The notes beneath the pieces were generated by a model. It made no database searches and was not told the DNA's origin. It saw only the letters and a program-made list of their open reading frames with translations. This document shows, one piece after another, positions 16,185 to 24,239 of a stretch of 64,000 bases of DNA. Source of the stretch: Kiritimatiellia bacterium (GTDB lineage Bacteria; Verrucomicrobiota; Kiritimatiellia; RFP12; UBA1067). Both the position numbers and the translations under genes were made by a program. The stretch is taken from contig JAFRDO010000091.1 of assembly GCA_017403825.1 (NCBI GenBank), forward strand, positions 47,497 through 111,496. Reading direction: 5' to 3'. The first letter of the stretch is position 1. Each line of letters begins with the position of its first letter.

Positions 16185-16237
16185 TAGATTGCAATAGAGG
16201 CGGGCCTGTCGAAATGCCAGTAGTGACTTTGGGCAAA

Positions 16238-16283
16238 GGAATCTATGGGGAGACACCCCTGGAATCTATGGGGAGACACCCCT
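16238..16283. repeat. Exact 23-bp tandem duplication
   Basis: A 23-base unit (GGAATCTATGGGGAGACACC then CCT) occurs twice without a mismatch. It resembles the CTCCCC-ACGAAATCC end of the dispersed repeat read in reverse. The remainder of 16284-16428 shows nothing that I can name. Confidence 0.8.
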
Positions 16284-16428
16284 TGCGGAGTTGCGGTTTC
16301 GAGCGGGTTCATTGATATTTTGGCAAGATAGCGCTGCCTGTCTGTATTATTACCTTATTTTGCGCCAGAGAAACACAATGATGGTTCAAGAATTTTCCGC
16401 ATCATGTTCTCAAACAAGGAGTTCAAAA

Positions 16429-16464
16429 TGATGTGGCGCGCGGTGAAGGCCTTTTCCTCGATTC
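16429..16464 (-). repeat. Partial dispersed-repeat module A
   Basis: On the minus strand, TCGAGGAAAAGGCCTTCACC and the following GCGCGCC match module A of the copies at 12.4 and 14.7 kb. It abuts the stop codon of the symporter remnant. Confidence 0.6.
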
Positions 16465-16950
16465 CTACATGACCTCGGCGCGGACAGCGTCGAACTCTGC
16501 GAGGATATCGGCGTCGCGCTGCGGGCAGAGCGCGTTCCCGACGAGACACGCGACAGTGCCGGCAAGGAACCCCGGCAGAAGCTCGTACATATAAGCACCA
16601 AGACCCGCGAAGCGCCAGGCCAGCATCACCGACAGTCCGACGAACATCGCAGCGAGCGCGGTGGGCCATCTCATGCGGCGCGAGTAAAGCGAAAAGAGGA
16701 TCACGGGACCGAACGCCGCGCCAAAGCCACCCCAGGCGAACTTCTCAACCATGAAGATTGTCTCAAGGTCCATGAGGGCGATGCCAAGCGCAAGAAGCGC
16801 AATGACCGCGACGAAGAGACACGAAAGTAGCACAAGTTCCCTCTCCGGCACCGAACGCGACGACAGGCGCTTGTACATGTCCTCGGTGAGCGTGGAAGAA
16901 CAGACGAGCAGCTGCGAGTCAATCGTGGACATGATCGCCGTCCGCCGCAG
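16465..16950 (-). pseudogene. C-terminal remnant of a sodium/proline symporter
   Basis: About 155 residues match the C-terminal third of PutP-type sodium:solute symporters. They begin at AIMSTIDSQLLVCSSTLTED and continue through four hydrophobic helices, including FAWGGFGAAFGPVILFSLYS. Intact family members have about 500 residues and 13 membrane helices. The upstream two thirds is absent: the frame upstream of about 16950 is unrelated, and it overlaps the promoter and body of the divergent prepilin gene. It is most simply a deletion remnant. A dispersed-repeat module touches its 3' end. Confidence 0.75.
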
Positions 16951-16994
16951 TTCAAGAGCACCGACATGGCGATGCTTGAAAATGCATCGCGCCC

Positions 16995-17024
16995 TTGATT
17001 CGCCGTCCGTCTTCGTGGTATAAT
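16995..17024 (+). promoter_or_regulatory. Promoter of the prepilin gene run, leaderless start
   Basis: TTGATT (16995-17000), an 18-base spacer and TGGTATAAT (-10 hexamer 17019-17024) lie 7 bases before ATG 17032. The layout is identical to the promoter at 13473-13502. Confidence 0.75.
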
Positions 17025-17031
17025 GCACGCC

Positions 17032-17187
17032 ATGAAGGGACGGACGCGAAGCGGGCAGGCGGCGCTGGAGTATGTGCTGGCGCTGGCCGCGATGCTGGTG
17101 GTCGCGGGGATCCTCTCGATTCTCGTCTTCGCCGCAGTCCGCCACGCCGGCCGCACGGAGAGCCTGGTGACCGCCGACTGTCCCTAG
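17032..17187 (+). CDS. Flp/Tad-type class III prepilin-like small protein
   Basis: This 51-residue protein has a basic head (KGRTRS) and the prepilin site G/QAALEY (Gly8-Gln9, Glu13 at +5), then a single hydrophobic helix (LALAAMLVVAGILSILVFAA) and a short tail. It fits Flp or TadE-type prepilins, which are cleaved after Gly by a TadV-like peptidase and inserted in the inner membrane. The mRNA is predicted to be leaderless. It heads five consecutive genes with the same N-terminal motif. Confidence 0.75.
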   Translation: MKGRTRSGQAALEYVLALAAMLVVAGILSILVFAAVRHAGRTESLVTADCP

Positions 17188-17209
17188 AGCAAAGGAAAGG
17201 CAGCAGACC

Positions 17210-17428
17210 ATGATGAAGAGATTCAGAAGAGGACAGACGATGGTGGAGTACATAATCATCGTCGTGCTGATCGCCGTCTCCCTGATCACGGTGTTCACCT
17301 TCCTGAGCCGCGCAATCGGCAAGAAGGCCGCCGGCGCCACCGAGGCACTTTCGCAGGAAGAGGGCCAGAAGGCGAAGAGCGCGGCGGACGCCATCAGCGA
17401 AGACAAGATCAAGCAGCTTGGGGAGTGA
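17210..17428 (+). CDS. Flp-type prepilin
   Basis: This 72-residue protein has the processing motif RRGQTMVEYIIIVV (cleavage after Gly8 or Gly9 depending on which of the two leading ATGs is used; Glu at +5 and Tyr at +6 as in true Flp pilins). The hydrophobic helix is followed by an Ala/Lys-rich hydrophilic tail. It is the best candidate here for a major Flp pilin because of its short length and the Glu-Tyr pair. It lies 22 bases after the preceding prepilin gene and just before the TadE-like gene, so it is likely in one operon. Confidence 0.8.
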   Translation: MMKRFRRGQTMVEYIIIVVLIAVSLITVFTFLSRAIGKKAAGATEALSQEEGQKAKSAADAISEDKIKQLGE

Positions 17429-17432
17429 CCTC

Positions 17433-18008
17433 TTGCGGCGCCTTCGCCGAGGGCAGGCGATGGTCGAGACGGTGCTGGCGGTTCTTGTCGTCTCCGCCGT
17501 CTTCTTCGGCCTCTTCAGGCTGTCGCGGCTGCTGACTGGGAAGATCCTCCTCGAACACGCGGCCATGCGCGTCGCCCGCGCCCGCGCCGTCGGCTTCAAC
17601 GACTTCATGTGCCGCAAGACAGCGCGCGTCGCCGTCATCCCCGTCGCCGGCAAGCGCCTGTGGCCCGATCCGGAGAAGGAGGACGAGTCCGCCAACTACA
17701 TAGGCGGAGATTTCTGGGAAAGGATAAAGGAGTTCCTTGGTTTTCTTCAACGGGACGAGACGAAAAAGGTTCTTCACAGGGCTCAGAATGACAAGACGTT
17801 CACTTATCGCGTGAGGACATACCTCGAGTCGCCCGACGAGGCGCGCGCGCGCGGCCTTCTGGAATACGAGGGCTGGGGCAGGCTCGGCATCGACCCGGGC
17901 GACGGCGGGCAGTCCGTCGTGACGCTGCCGGTAGAAGGGGTCCGCCTGCAGGGGAAGGCCGGCATAGAGGACGGCGCCTCGTACTACATGGGAAGGGGTT
18001 CGCAATGA
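17433..18008 (+). CDS. TadE-like pseudopilin
   Basis: The protein has about 191 residues. I prefer TTG 17433, seven bases after GGGGAG; a TTG at 17418 is also open but overlaps the previous gene. The N-terminus RRLRRGQAMVETVLAVLVV has the class III prepilin site (G/QAMVE) and one hydrophobic helix. The rest is a hydrophilic, presumably periplasmic domain without recognised motifs. TadE-like pseudopilins are minor components of Tad pili. It overlaps the following gene by ATGA, indicating translational coupling. Confidence 0.75.
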   Translation: MRRLRRGQAMVETVLAVLVVSAVFFGLFRLSRLLTGKILLEHAAMRVARARAVGFNDFMCRKTARVAVIPVAGKRLWPDPEKEDESANYIGGDFWERIKEFLGFLQRDETKKVLHRAQNDKTFTYRVRTYLESPDEARARGLLEYEGWGRLGIDPGDGGQSVVTLPVEGVRLQGKAGIEDGASYYMGRGSQ

Positions 18009-19414
18009 GGGCCGCCCGCGGACAGGTCGCGCTGTATCTCCTCCTGGCGCTGATGGCCATCATGGTGCTGGTGCTCGCCAACGTGGGCACGTTCGTCGCC
18101 GTGCGCGCGAAGAACCGCGCCATGAACGCCGGCGACGCCGCGGCGCTCGCCGCCGCCCGCCGCCAGGCCGAGTTGCTGAACGAGATCGGAACGCTCAACC
18201 TGCGCCATGCCGAGGCTGATTACGTAGGCGACCGCGAAGCGGCCCTCGACTGCATAGGTAAGCAGCGCCGCCTCGCCTTCCTCGGTCCGCTCGACTGCCT
18301 TCGCAGGGCGAACGACGCCGCGAAGGCCAACGGCGCGGAACCCGACGAGGACATGGCCGACATAATCCGCAAACATGTTTCCGACATACGCGAAAAGTAC
18401 ATGAACAATCCGGAACTCTATCCCGAGCCGTGGGAGGGCGCCTGGGAGGAGTATGCCGCCGAGCTTTCCGCAATCGCCGCCGACGGTGTCTGCGCCGGTT
18501 GCGATAACGTCGATTTCGTCGACGCCGTCTCATGCTTTCCGCTTACGCACAAGTCGTTTTATTCCGCTGTGGCCGGCGAGTCTTGGTGCAAGTTCGTCGT
18601 GGCCAACTGGGAATGGCTGCTCGACCGCGATTCCCACAACATGCCGCTTCCCGTGCCGGGCGTGACGGCCGCCGTCGTGAACAGCGAGTTCTGCTCGCTC
18701 CACCTGAAGGCTGAGCTGCTTGTGCTGGACGATTCCGAAATGACGAGGTTCCGCGAATTGCTTTCAGCCAACGGCGCGTCGTTTCCCCCGATGCAGAATG
18801 TGCCGTTCGGGGCGGACAACCGTCCGCCGGACGATCCGTCGCGCATTTATTTCTTCTATGACACGGAAGGTGTCTGGCGCCAGTGGATTGAGCTTGACCC
18901 GCAGTCGAAGTTCCACCTGCCGCTCGTAGGCAAGGCCAAGCCCGAGTTCGACGTGCTGGGCTGCACGGCGGTGTTCCGCGTTACCGAAACGATGCCAAGG
19001 CTCCTTTCCGGCAACAGCACGACTGTCGCATGGAACGCCGCGGCCAAGCCGTTCGGCACGATCAGTACTGCGGACGGCATGTCGCCCGTGACGTACGAAG
19101 AGGCGCGGGGAATGGTCCTTCCGGCATACGAGGCCGTAAGGCTAATTCCCGTGGGCGCGGCGAACGCCGACGGGCTGGACCTCTCCACCGCAGACGCGAA
19201 ATGGCTGGATCACGTACGCGACCATGTTCCGGCGTACGCCGCGGACGGCATCGGCGGCCTGTCCGCCGGATGCGAATACTGCGCCTGCCTGATAAAGTGG
19301 GAGGACCCGGCATACCGGGCGAAGGCGGCGGCGTGGATCGCGCGGAACGCCGAGACATGTCGGCGCGGATCGGGCGGTTCATCCCCGACTGGAGGCACGT
19401 CGTATGCGCATTAG
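18005..19414 (+). CDS. TadG-like pilus-associated protein
   Basis: This 469-residue protein begins with RGQVALYLLLALMAIMVLVL, the hydrophobic TadE/TadG start, and continues with MNAGDAAALAAAR, the hallmark DAAALAAA stretch of TadG-like proteins. The large remainder carries paired cysteines (VCAGC, GCEYCAC) that could form disulfides in the periplasm. TadG proteins are membrane-anchored and associate with Tad pilus assembly. Glu at +5 is replaced by Tyr (QVALY), so processing by the prepilin peptidase is doubtful. It overlaps both neighbouring genes. Confidence 0.75.
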   Translation: MRAARGQVALYLLLALMAIMVLVLANVGTFVAVRAKNRAMNAGDAAALAAARRQAELLNEIGTLNLRHAEADYVGDREAALDCIGKQRRLAFLGPLDCLRRANDAAKANGAEPDEDMADIIRKHVSDIREKYMNNPELYPEPWEGAWEEYAAELSAIAADGVCAGCDNVDFVDAVSCFPLTHKSFYSAVAGESWCKFVVANWEWLLDRDSHNMPLPVPGVTAAVVNSEFCSLHLKAELLVLDDSEMTRFRELLSANGASFPPMQNVPFGADNRPPDDPSRIYFFYDTEGVWRQWIELDPQSKFHLPLVGKAKPEFDVLGCTAVFRVTETMPRLLSGNSTTVAWNAAAKPFGTISTADGMSPVTYEEARGMVLPAYEAVRLIPVGAANADGLDLSTADAKWLDHVRDHVPAYAADGIGGLSAGCEYCACLIKWEDPAYRAKAAAWIARNAETCRRGSGGSSPTGGTSYAH

Positions 19415-19679
19415 GGCAAGGTCCGGTATGAGGCGCGGGCAGGCACTGATGGAACTGGCGGTCGGAATGTTCGCGCTTGCGCTCGTGGTGAGCGCGCTGT
19501 GCGTCTTTGCTACGTACATCGTCAGGTCGCTGCGCGTGCAGAACTCGTTGCGGAGTTCCACGCCGCAGATGAATAAGCCGGTCGAGGTCGACGACTTCGC
19601 TGTCAAGCACTTCACGGGGAGCGACACGCTGAAGATGAACGAAACGGTGGTGATGCCTCCGCTGGAGGTGACGAAATGA
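19404..19679 (+). CDS. TadE-like minor pseudopilin
   Basis: The protein has 91 residues; an internal ATG at 19428 would give 83. The motif MRRGQALMELAVGMFALAL again fits class III prepilin processing (G/QALME). A short hydrophilic tail follows. It overlaps the end of the TadG-like gene and the start of the peptidase gene (ATGA). No TadA ATPase, TadB/C platform, RcpA secretin or TadV peptidase gene is in the window, so the machinery must be elsewhere. Confidence 0.75.
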   Translation: MRIRARSGMRRGQALMELAVGMFALALVVSALCVFATYIVRSLRVQNSLRSSTPQMNKPVEVDDFAVKHFTGSDTLKMNETVVMPPLEVTK

Positions 19680-20689
19680 GACGAGACGAGTTCATGAAAA
19701 TGGCCCGACGACGGCGGCTCGACCAGACGCTGGTGTCCGACGAGGCTAACGTGATGGCCCTGACAGGCATAAGATGCGACAATGCCGTCGTCACCAAAGA
19801 CGCGTTCTACACCGACTTCCGCTATTTGCCGATGGTGCGGCGCTTCGCTCCGCAAGGGCTCGCCGCGCGTGACATACGGAGGCTCGCAGGCGCCATGCCG
19901 CGCCGCGCCGGCAGCCGCATCGGCTACGAGGCGTCCATTCCGCACTCGCGCTTCCTCGAACTGAAGAAGCTCGCGCCGCGCGCGACGTTCGTCGACATCT
20001 CGAAGGACATCGCCGCGCTCCGAGCCGTGAAGACCGGCGACGAGATCGCCGCCATTCGCGCGGCGGCGGTGCTCAACTGCGAGATATGGAAAGAGGCCCG
20101 CACCCGCTTCGCCCCCGGCATGACGGAGCGCGATATGGCCCGGATCATTCAGACGCTGATGGCTGAGCGCGGCGACGGCGAGGCGTTCTCCACCATCGTT
20201 TGCGTCGGCGCAAATGCCGCGGAGTGTCACCACGAGCCGGACGGCACGGTCTGGAACGGACGCGAACCGGTGCTGGTCGACATGGGCGTAAAGCTAAACG
20301 GCGTCTGTTCCGACATGACGCGCAACATCGTTCCGCCGAGGGCGCGTCCGATCTACCGCAAGGTCTACGACCTGGTGCTGCAGGCGAACCGCGCGGCAGT
20401 CGCCGCCGCGAGGCCAGGCATGACAGCGAAGGCGCTCGACAAGGTGGCGCGCGACGTGATCCGCGCAGGCGGCTTCGGCAGGTGCTTCGGACATTCCCTC
20501 GGGCATGGCGTCGGCTACGAGATACACGAGGCGCCTGCGGTCTCCAAGCGCGGCGACATGGTGCTTCGCGAAGGAATGGTGTTCACGATAGAGCCGGGCG
20601 TCTATCTTGAAGGCAACCTGGGCGTCCGCATAGAGGACCTGGTGCTGCTCACCGGAAACGGCTGCGAAGTGCTTTCCGAGGGCGACTGA
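19676..20689 (+). CDS. M24-family Xaa-Pro aminopeptidase
   Basis: This 337-residue peptidase has an N-terminal creatinase-like domain (about 1-120) and a C-terminal pita-bread metallopeptidase domain. The five metal ligands are visible in order: Asp in VDMGVKL, Asp in CSDMTRN, His in GHGVGYEIHEAP, Glu in FTIEPGVY and Glu in VRIEDLV. It should remove N-terminal residues preceding proline in the cytoplasm. The ATGA overlap with the last prepilin gene suggests shared transcription; a functional link to pili is not implied, because such peptidases are often placed arbitrarily. Confidence 0.93.
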   Translation: MRRDEFMKMARRRRLDQTLVSDEANVMALTGIRCDNAVVTKDAFYTDFRYLPMVRRFAPQGLAARDIRRLAGAMPRRAGSRIGYEASIPHSRFLELKKLAPRATFVDISKDIAALRAVKTGDEIAAIRAAAVLNCEIWKEARTRFAPGMTERDMARIIQTLMAERGDGEAFSTIVCVGANAAECHHEPDGTVWNGREPVLVDMGVKLNGVCSDMTRNIVPPRARPIYRKVYDLVLQANRAAVAAARPGMTAKALDKVARDVIRAGGFGRCFGHSLGHGVGYEIHEAPAVSKRGDMVLREGMVFTIEPGVYLEGNLGVRIEDLVLLTGNGCEVLSEGD

Positions 20690-20715
20690 CCGGTCGGTCG
20701 CATTTATGTTATAAT
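20686..20715 (+). promoter_or_regulatory. Promoter of the NifU-like/IorB/ThiE operon
   Basis: CTGACC (20686-20691), an 18-base spacer and TGTTATAAT (-10 hexamer 20710-20715). Unlike the leaderless cases, a ribosome site (GAAAGGAG) lies between the -10 and ATG 20743. Confidence 0.6.
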
Positions 20716-20742
20716 ACGTCGGTCGAAAGGAGTTGACGAACC

Positions 20743-20964
20743 ATGGAAGAGAAAGTAAAGGAAATGCTCGAGCATCTGCGGATCGGACTGCAGGCGGACG
20801 GCGGGGATCTCGAGTTCGTGGAGATGGAGGGCAAGGTCGTACGGCTGCGGCTCGTCGGCCACTGCGGCAGCTGCCCGTTCGCAATGATGACCCTCAAGCA
20901 GAACATTGAGGCGTCGCTCCGAGAGATCGACCCTGAGATCACGGTGGAGCGGGTGGAGGCATGA
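20743..20964 (+). CDS. NifU C-terminal-domain iron-sulfur carrier
   Basis: This 73-residue protein consists solely of the NifU C-terminal (Nfu) domain. QADGGDLEFV and the cluster-binding CGSC in GHCGSCPFAMMTLK are both present. Such proteins bind a 4Fe-4S cluster, usually as a dimer, and deliver it to target enzymes. It is translationally coupled (ATGA) to the indolepyruvate oxidoreductase beta subunit gene, whose partner subunit in the enzyme is an iron-sulfur protein. Confidence 0.92.
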   Translation: MEEKVKEMLEHLRIGLQADGGDLEFVEMEGKVVRLRLVGHCGSCPFAMMTLKQNIEASLREIDPEITVERVEA

Positions 20965-21554
20965 AGACCGTCAACGTGTCGCTCGTCGGCGTCGGCGGGC
21001 AGGGAATCATACTTACGGCCGACATACTGGCCAAGACCGCCGCGCTCGCCGGCTACGACGTCAAGAAGTCGGAGATACACGGCATGGCCCAGCGCGGCGG
21101 CTCCGTCACGAGCCAGGTGCGCTTCGGCGATTCCGTCGCCTCGCCGATAATTCAGGAGGGAACGGCTGACGTGCTGGTTTCCTTCGACAAGCTTGAGGCC
21201 GTGCGCAACGCCGGCGTGCTGGCGGCGAACGGCGTCGCGCTTGTCAACGACCTGTATCTCGTGCCGGTCACGGTATCGTCCGGCCAGCAGCCTGCCGCCG
21301 AAGACCTCGACGGTCGGGTGCGCAGCGCGTTCGGGCGCCTTGTGATGCTCGACGCGATGAAGATTGCGACGGAAGAGGCCGGCAACGCCCGCACGATGAA
21401 CATGGTGATGGCGGGCGCGCTCTCCACGCTCTGTCCCTTCAGCGAGGCCGACTGGCTGAAGGCGATGGCGGAGCTTCTCTCCGGACCGAAGGCCAAGCTG
21501 CTCGCCGTCAACGAAAAGGCGTTCCGGCTCGGCCGCGCAGCGGCCGGCTCCTGA
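20961..21554 (+). CDS. iorB: Indolepyruvate ferredoxin oxidoreductase, beta (gamma-domain) subunit
   Basis: This 197-residue protein starts with the cofactor-type glycine motif VGVGGQGII and carries KSEIHGMAQRGGSVTSQVR, the signature of IorB and other 2-oxoacid:ferredoxin oxidoreductase gamma domains. The enzyme oxidatively decarboxylates aryl pyruvates to aryl-acetyl-CoA with ferredoxin as acceptor in anaerobes. The thiamine-diphosphate-binding IorA subunit is not adjacent and must be elsewhere. The placement next to thiE, which makes the thiamine phosphate precursor of the cofactor, is consistent. Confidence 0.88.
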   Translation: MKTVNVSLVGVGGQGIILTADILAKTAALAGYDVKKSEIHGMAQRGGSVTSQVRFGDSVASPIIQEGTADVLVSFDKLEAVRNAGVLAANGVALVNDLYLVPVTVSSGQQPAAEDLDGRVRSAFGRLVMLDAMKIATEEAGNARTMNMVMAGALSTLCPFSEADWLKAMAELLSGPKAKLLAVNEKAFRLGRAAAGS

Positions 21555-21557
21555 GGC

Positions 21558-22178
21558 ATGGAGGATTTCGGACTATACCTCGTGATGACCAATCCGGCCG
21601 TCGGCTACCTCCGCTGCTGCGAGGCGGCGGTGAAGGCCGGGGTGCGAATGGTCCAGCTGCGCATGAAGGACTCTCCGCGCGCCGAGGTCGTTTCCGTCGC
21701 GCGGGAGCTCCGCAAGGTGACGGCGGGCACGGCGACGCGCCTCATCGTCAACGACGACCCTGCGGCGGCGGCCGAGGCCGAGGCGGACGGTGTGCACGTC
21801 GGCCAGACGGACATGCCGGTCGCAGAGGTGCGCAGGCTCTTCCCGTCGCTCGGCATCGTCGGCAAGTCCACGCATTCGCTGGCACAGGCCGTCGCCGCGC
21901 AAGACGAGTCGCCCGACTACATAGGCGTCGGACCTGTCTGGGCGACGCCCACGAAGAAGATTCCCGACCCTACGCTCGGCGTCGATGCGGCGGTGCAGAT
22001 GATGCGCGCGTCACGCTGTCCCGCGGTGGCCATCGGCGGAGTGACGGACGTGGACCGTGTCGCGGAGCTGGCTGCGGCGGGCTTCGCGAACTTCGCCATC
22101 GTGCGGGCCGTGTGCGGATCGGACGACCCGTATGCGGCGATCGTGCGCCTCCAAAAGGCGTTCGGACGGCTTCCGTGA
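21558..22178 (+). CDS. thiE: Thiamine-phosphate synthase
   Basis: This 206-residue TIM-barrel protein is of normal length. Family motifs are visible in order: VQLRMKD near the N-terminus, LIVNDDP, DGVHVGQTDMP, VGKSTHS (where GxSxH is usual), DYIGVGPVWATPTKK and AIGGV. It couples hydroxymethylpyrimidine diphosphate with the thiazole phosphate to give thiamine phosphate. It starts three bases after iorB ends, so it is in the same operon. No riboswitch is visible upstream, and no other thi gene is in the window. Confidence 0.93.
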   Translation: MEDFGLYLVMTNPAVGYLRCCEAAVKAGVRMVQLRMKDSPRAEVVSVARELRKVTAGTATRLIVNDDPAAAAEAEADGVHVGQTDMPVAEVRRLFPSLGIVGKSTHSLAQAVAAQDESPDYIGVGPVWATPTKKIPDPTLGVDAAVQMMRASRCPAVAIGGVTDVDRVAELAAAGFANFAIVRAVCGSDDPYAAIVRLQKAFGRLP

Positions 22179-22244
22179 CATCGGCCCGTCTGCGCGGCGG
22201 AACGGCTTCGGCGAGCCGTGCAGTGCGCGATGACGTGCAATTTG

Positions 22245-22253
22245 TGGTATAAT
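22245..22253 (+). promoter_or_regulatory. Extended -10 promoter of the ABC exporter operon
   Basis: TGGTATAAT lies 11 bases before ATG 22265, giving at most a very short leader. No convincing -35 hexamer is seen at 17-18 bases. Confidence 0.6.
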
Positions 22254-22264
22254 AGCAATCTAAC

Positions 22265-24238
22265 ATGGCGCTGGAATACAAGAAAGAGTTTTTCGACCGC
22301 AACTACACGGTCCGGGAGGCATATTCGCGGGCGTGGGGCTATGCGCGCAAATACAAGTTCCGCATCTTCGTAGGCATCGTCTGCGGAATGCTGACTGCCG
22401 GCACGCTGGTGCCGCTCTTTCAGGTCATACAGCCGGCCCTGCAGCAGGCCAGCGCCAACGAACTCGAAGCCGAGATTGCGGCGGAAACGGCACCGGCGGC
22501 GGAGACGGCGGCGGACGAGACTGCTCCCAAAAACAAGCAGCAGCTTACGCCGATGGAGCGAAAGGTGGCGAAGGCGGCGAAACTGCCGGGTTGGTATCCG
22601 AAGGTGGAGCGGATTGCGAAGCGGTGCGGCATCGAGCTGCAGGACAAGAGCGGCGCAATGGGCGGAGCGCTGCTGCTGATCGCGGTAGTGGTCATCCCGC
22701 TGCTGGCGGCAGTGCGGCTTCTCCTCATCTTCCTCAACCAGTACTGCCTGTGCTGGGCGGCAACCCGCGCCGTGACAGACCTGCGCGTGGACCTCTTCCG
22801 GCAGATACAGCGGCAGTCGCTCCAGTTCCACGGGCGCATAGACGTGGGGCAGCTGATGATGCGCGCGGTGGGCGATCCGTCGACCGTGCAGATGATGATA
22901 CAGTCGATGCTCTCGCAGCTGGCGCGCGCGCCGTTCGAGATTCTCGCCGCGGTCGCATTCATCGTCCATTTCGCGATTCAAAACCACATGCTGGCGACTC
23001 TCGGAGTCATCGTAATCGGCATGCCGGCGTTCATGTTCCCCGTGGTCGGGCTCGGGAAGCGCATTCGCGCCTGGAGCCGCAAGTCGCTCGAGAAAGGCAC
23101 TGTCGTCGGCAGCCACCTGCACGAGGTCCTTACGTGCGTCCGCGTCGTCAAGGCGTTCGGCACCGAGGAATTCGAGAACCGCCGCTACGAGAGCGTCAAC
23201 CGCCGGCTGCTCAGCACAATAATGAGGGCCTTCCGCTGGGGACTGTTCGTCGGGCCGACGGTGGAGACGATAGGAATCGTCATACTCTGCGGCTTCCTCG
23301 TCTGGTGCTTCATGGCCCGCGTCACGCTGGCTAACGTGCTACCGATGCTGGCGCCGCTGCTACTCATCTACAAGCCCGTGAAGCAGCTGTGCAGCCTGCA
23401 GGTCTCGCTTGAGACGGCGCAGGCGTCGCTGCAGAGGATCTGGTCGCTGATGGACCTCGACATGGAGATGCCCGAATCGCCGAACGCCGCGCCGAAGGCC
23501 AGCTTCGACGACCGCATCGTCTTCAACGACGTGTCGTTCCGCTACGAGGGAGCCGACCGCGACGCAGTGAGCCACGCGAGCTTCGAGGTCAAGAAGGGGC
23601 GGACGGTTGCGGTCGTCGGCGGCACGGGCAGCGGGAAATCCACGCTCTCCGGCCTGCTCTGCCGGTTCTTCGACCCGCAGTCGGGCTGCGTCACGATGGA
23701 CGGACGCGACCTGCGCGAGATGCGCACGGCGGACTTGCGCGCCCTGATTGGCTCGGTGCAGCAGGAGACGCTTCTCTTCAACGAGTCCATCGAGGCGAAC
23801 ATCAGCTACGGGTCGCCGGGCGCAACCCACGAGCAGGTCGTGGCCGCAGCGAAGATGGCGAACGCGCACGAGTTCATTATGTCGCAGCCGGAGGGCTACG
23901 ACCGCGTCGTCGGCGAGAAGGGATTTTCACTGTCGGGCGGCGAGCGTCAGCGCATCGCAATCGCCCGCGCCATCTTGCGCAACCCGCCGATCCTCATTCT
24001 CGACGAGGCGACGAGCGCGCTCGACACGGTGACGGAGCGGCTCGTGCAGGACGCAATCAACAACCTGATGGCCAACCGCACGACGTTCGCCATCGCCCAC
24101 CGCCTTTCGACGATACGCAACGCCGACCTCATTCTCGTCATGGACCGCGGACGCATCGTCGAGCGCGGCACCCACGACGAGCTATACGCCGCGGACGGCG
24201 TCTACCGCCGACTCTGCGACATGCAGACTACAGCCTGA
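22265..24238 (+). CDS. ABC exporter, fused permease-ATPase (MsbA-like)
   Basis: This 657-residue half-transporter has six predicted helices, with an unusual hydrophilic, Ala/Glu-rich insertion between the first two (about residues 60-115). The nucleotide-binding domain carries Walker A GGTGSGKST, signature LSGGERQR, Walker B ILILDEATSALD and H-loop IAHRLST. It should work as a homodimer in the inner membrane, exporting a lipid or lipid-linked saccharide. Directly downstream are two glycosyltransferases and a sugar acyltransferase, so a lipopolysaccharide or surface glycan substrate is likely (inferred). Confidence 0.92.
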   Translation: MALEYKKEFFDRNYTVREAYSRAWGYARKYKFRIFVGIVCGMLTAGTLVPLFQVIQPALQQASANELEAEIAAETAPAAETAADETAPKNKQQLTPMERKVAKAAKLPGWYPKVERIAKRCGIELQDKSGAMGGALLLIAVVVIPLLAAVRLLLIFLNQYCLCWAATRAVTDLRVDLFRQIQRQSLQFHGRIDVGQLMMRAVGDPSTVQMMIQSMLSQLARAPFEILAAVAFIVHFAIQNHMLATLGVIVIGMPAFMFPVVGLGKRIRAWSRKSLEKGTVVGSHLHEVLTCVRVVKAFGTEEFENRRYESVNRRLLSTIMRAFRWGLFVGPTVETIGIVILCGFLVWCFMARVTLANVLPMLAPLLLIYKPVKQLCSLQVSLETAQASLQRIWSLMDLDMEMPESPNAAPKASFDDRIVFNDVSFRYEGADRDAVSHASFEVKKGRTVAVVGGTGSGKSTLSGLLCRFFDPQSGCVTMDGRDLREMRTADLRALIGSVQQETLLFNESIEANISYGSPGATHEQVVAAAKMANAHEFIMSQPEGYDRVVGEKGFSLSGGERQRIAIARAILRNPPILILDEATSALDTVTERLVQDAINNLMANRTTFAIAHRLSTIRNADLILVMDRGRIVERGTHDELYAADGVYRRLCDMQTTA

Positions 24239-24239
24239 C

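Noticed and set aside
16465..17412. A 315-residue symporter gene
   Set aside because: Only the C-terminal 155 residues resemble a symporter; the upstream frame is antisense to prepilin genes.
21917..23122. Long minus-strand frame of 401 residues
   Set aside because: It is antisense to thiE and the ABC exporter; its His/Arg-rich composition is typical of GC-rich shadow frames.
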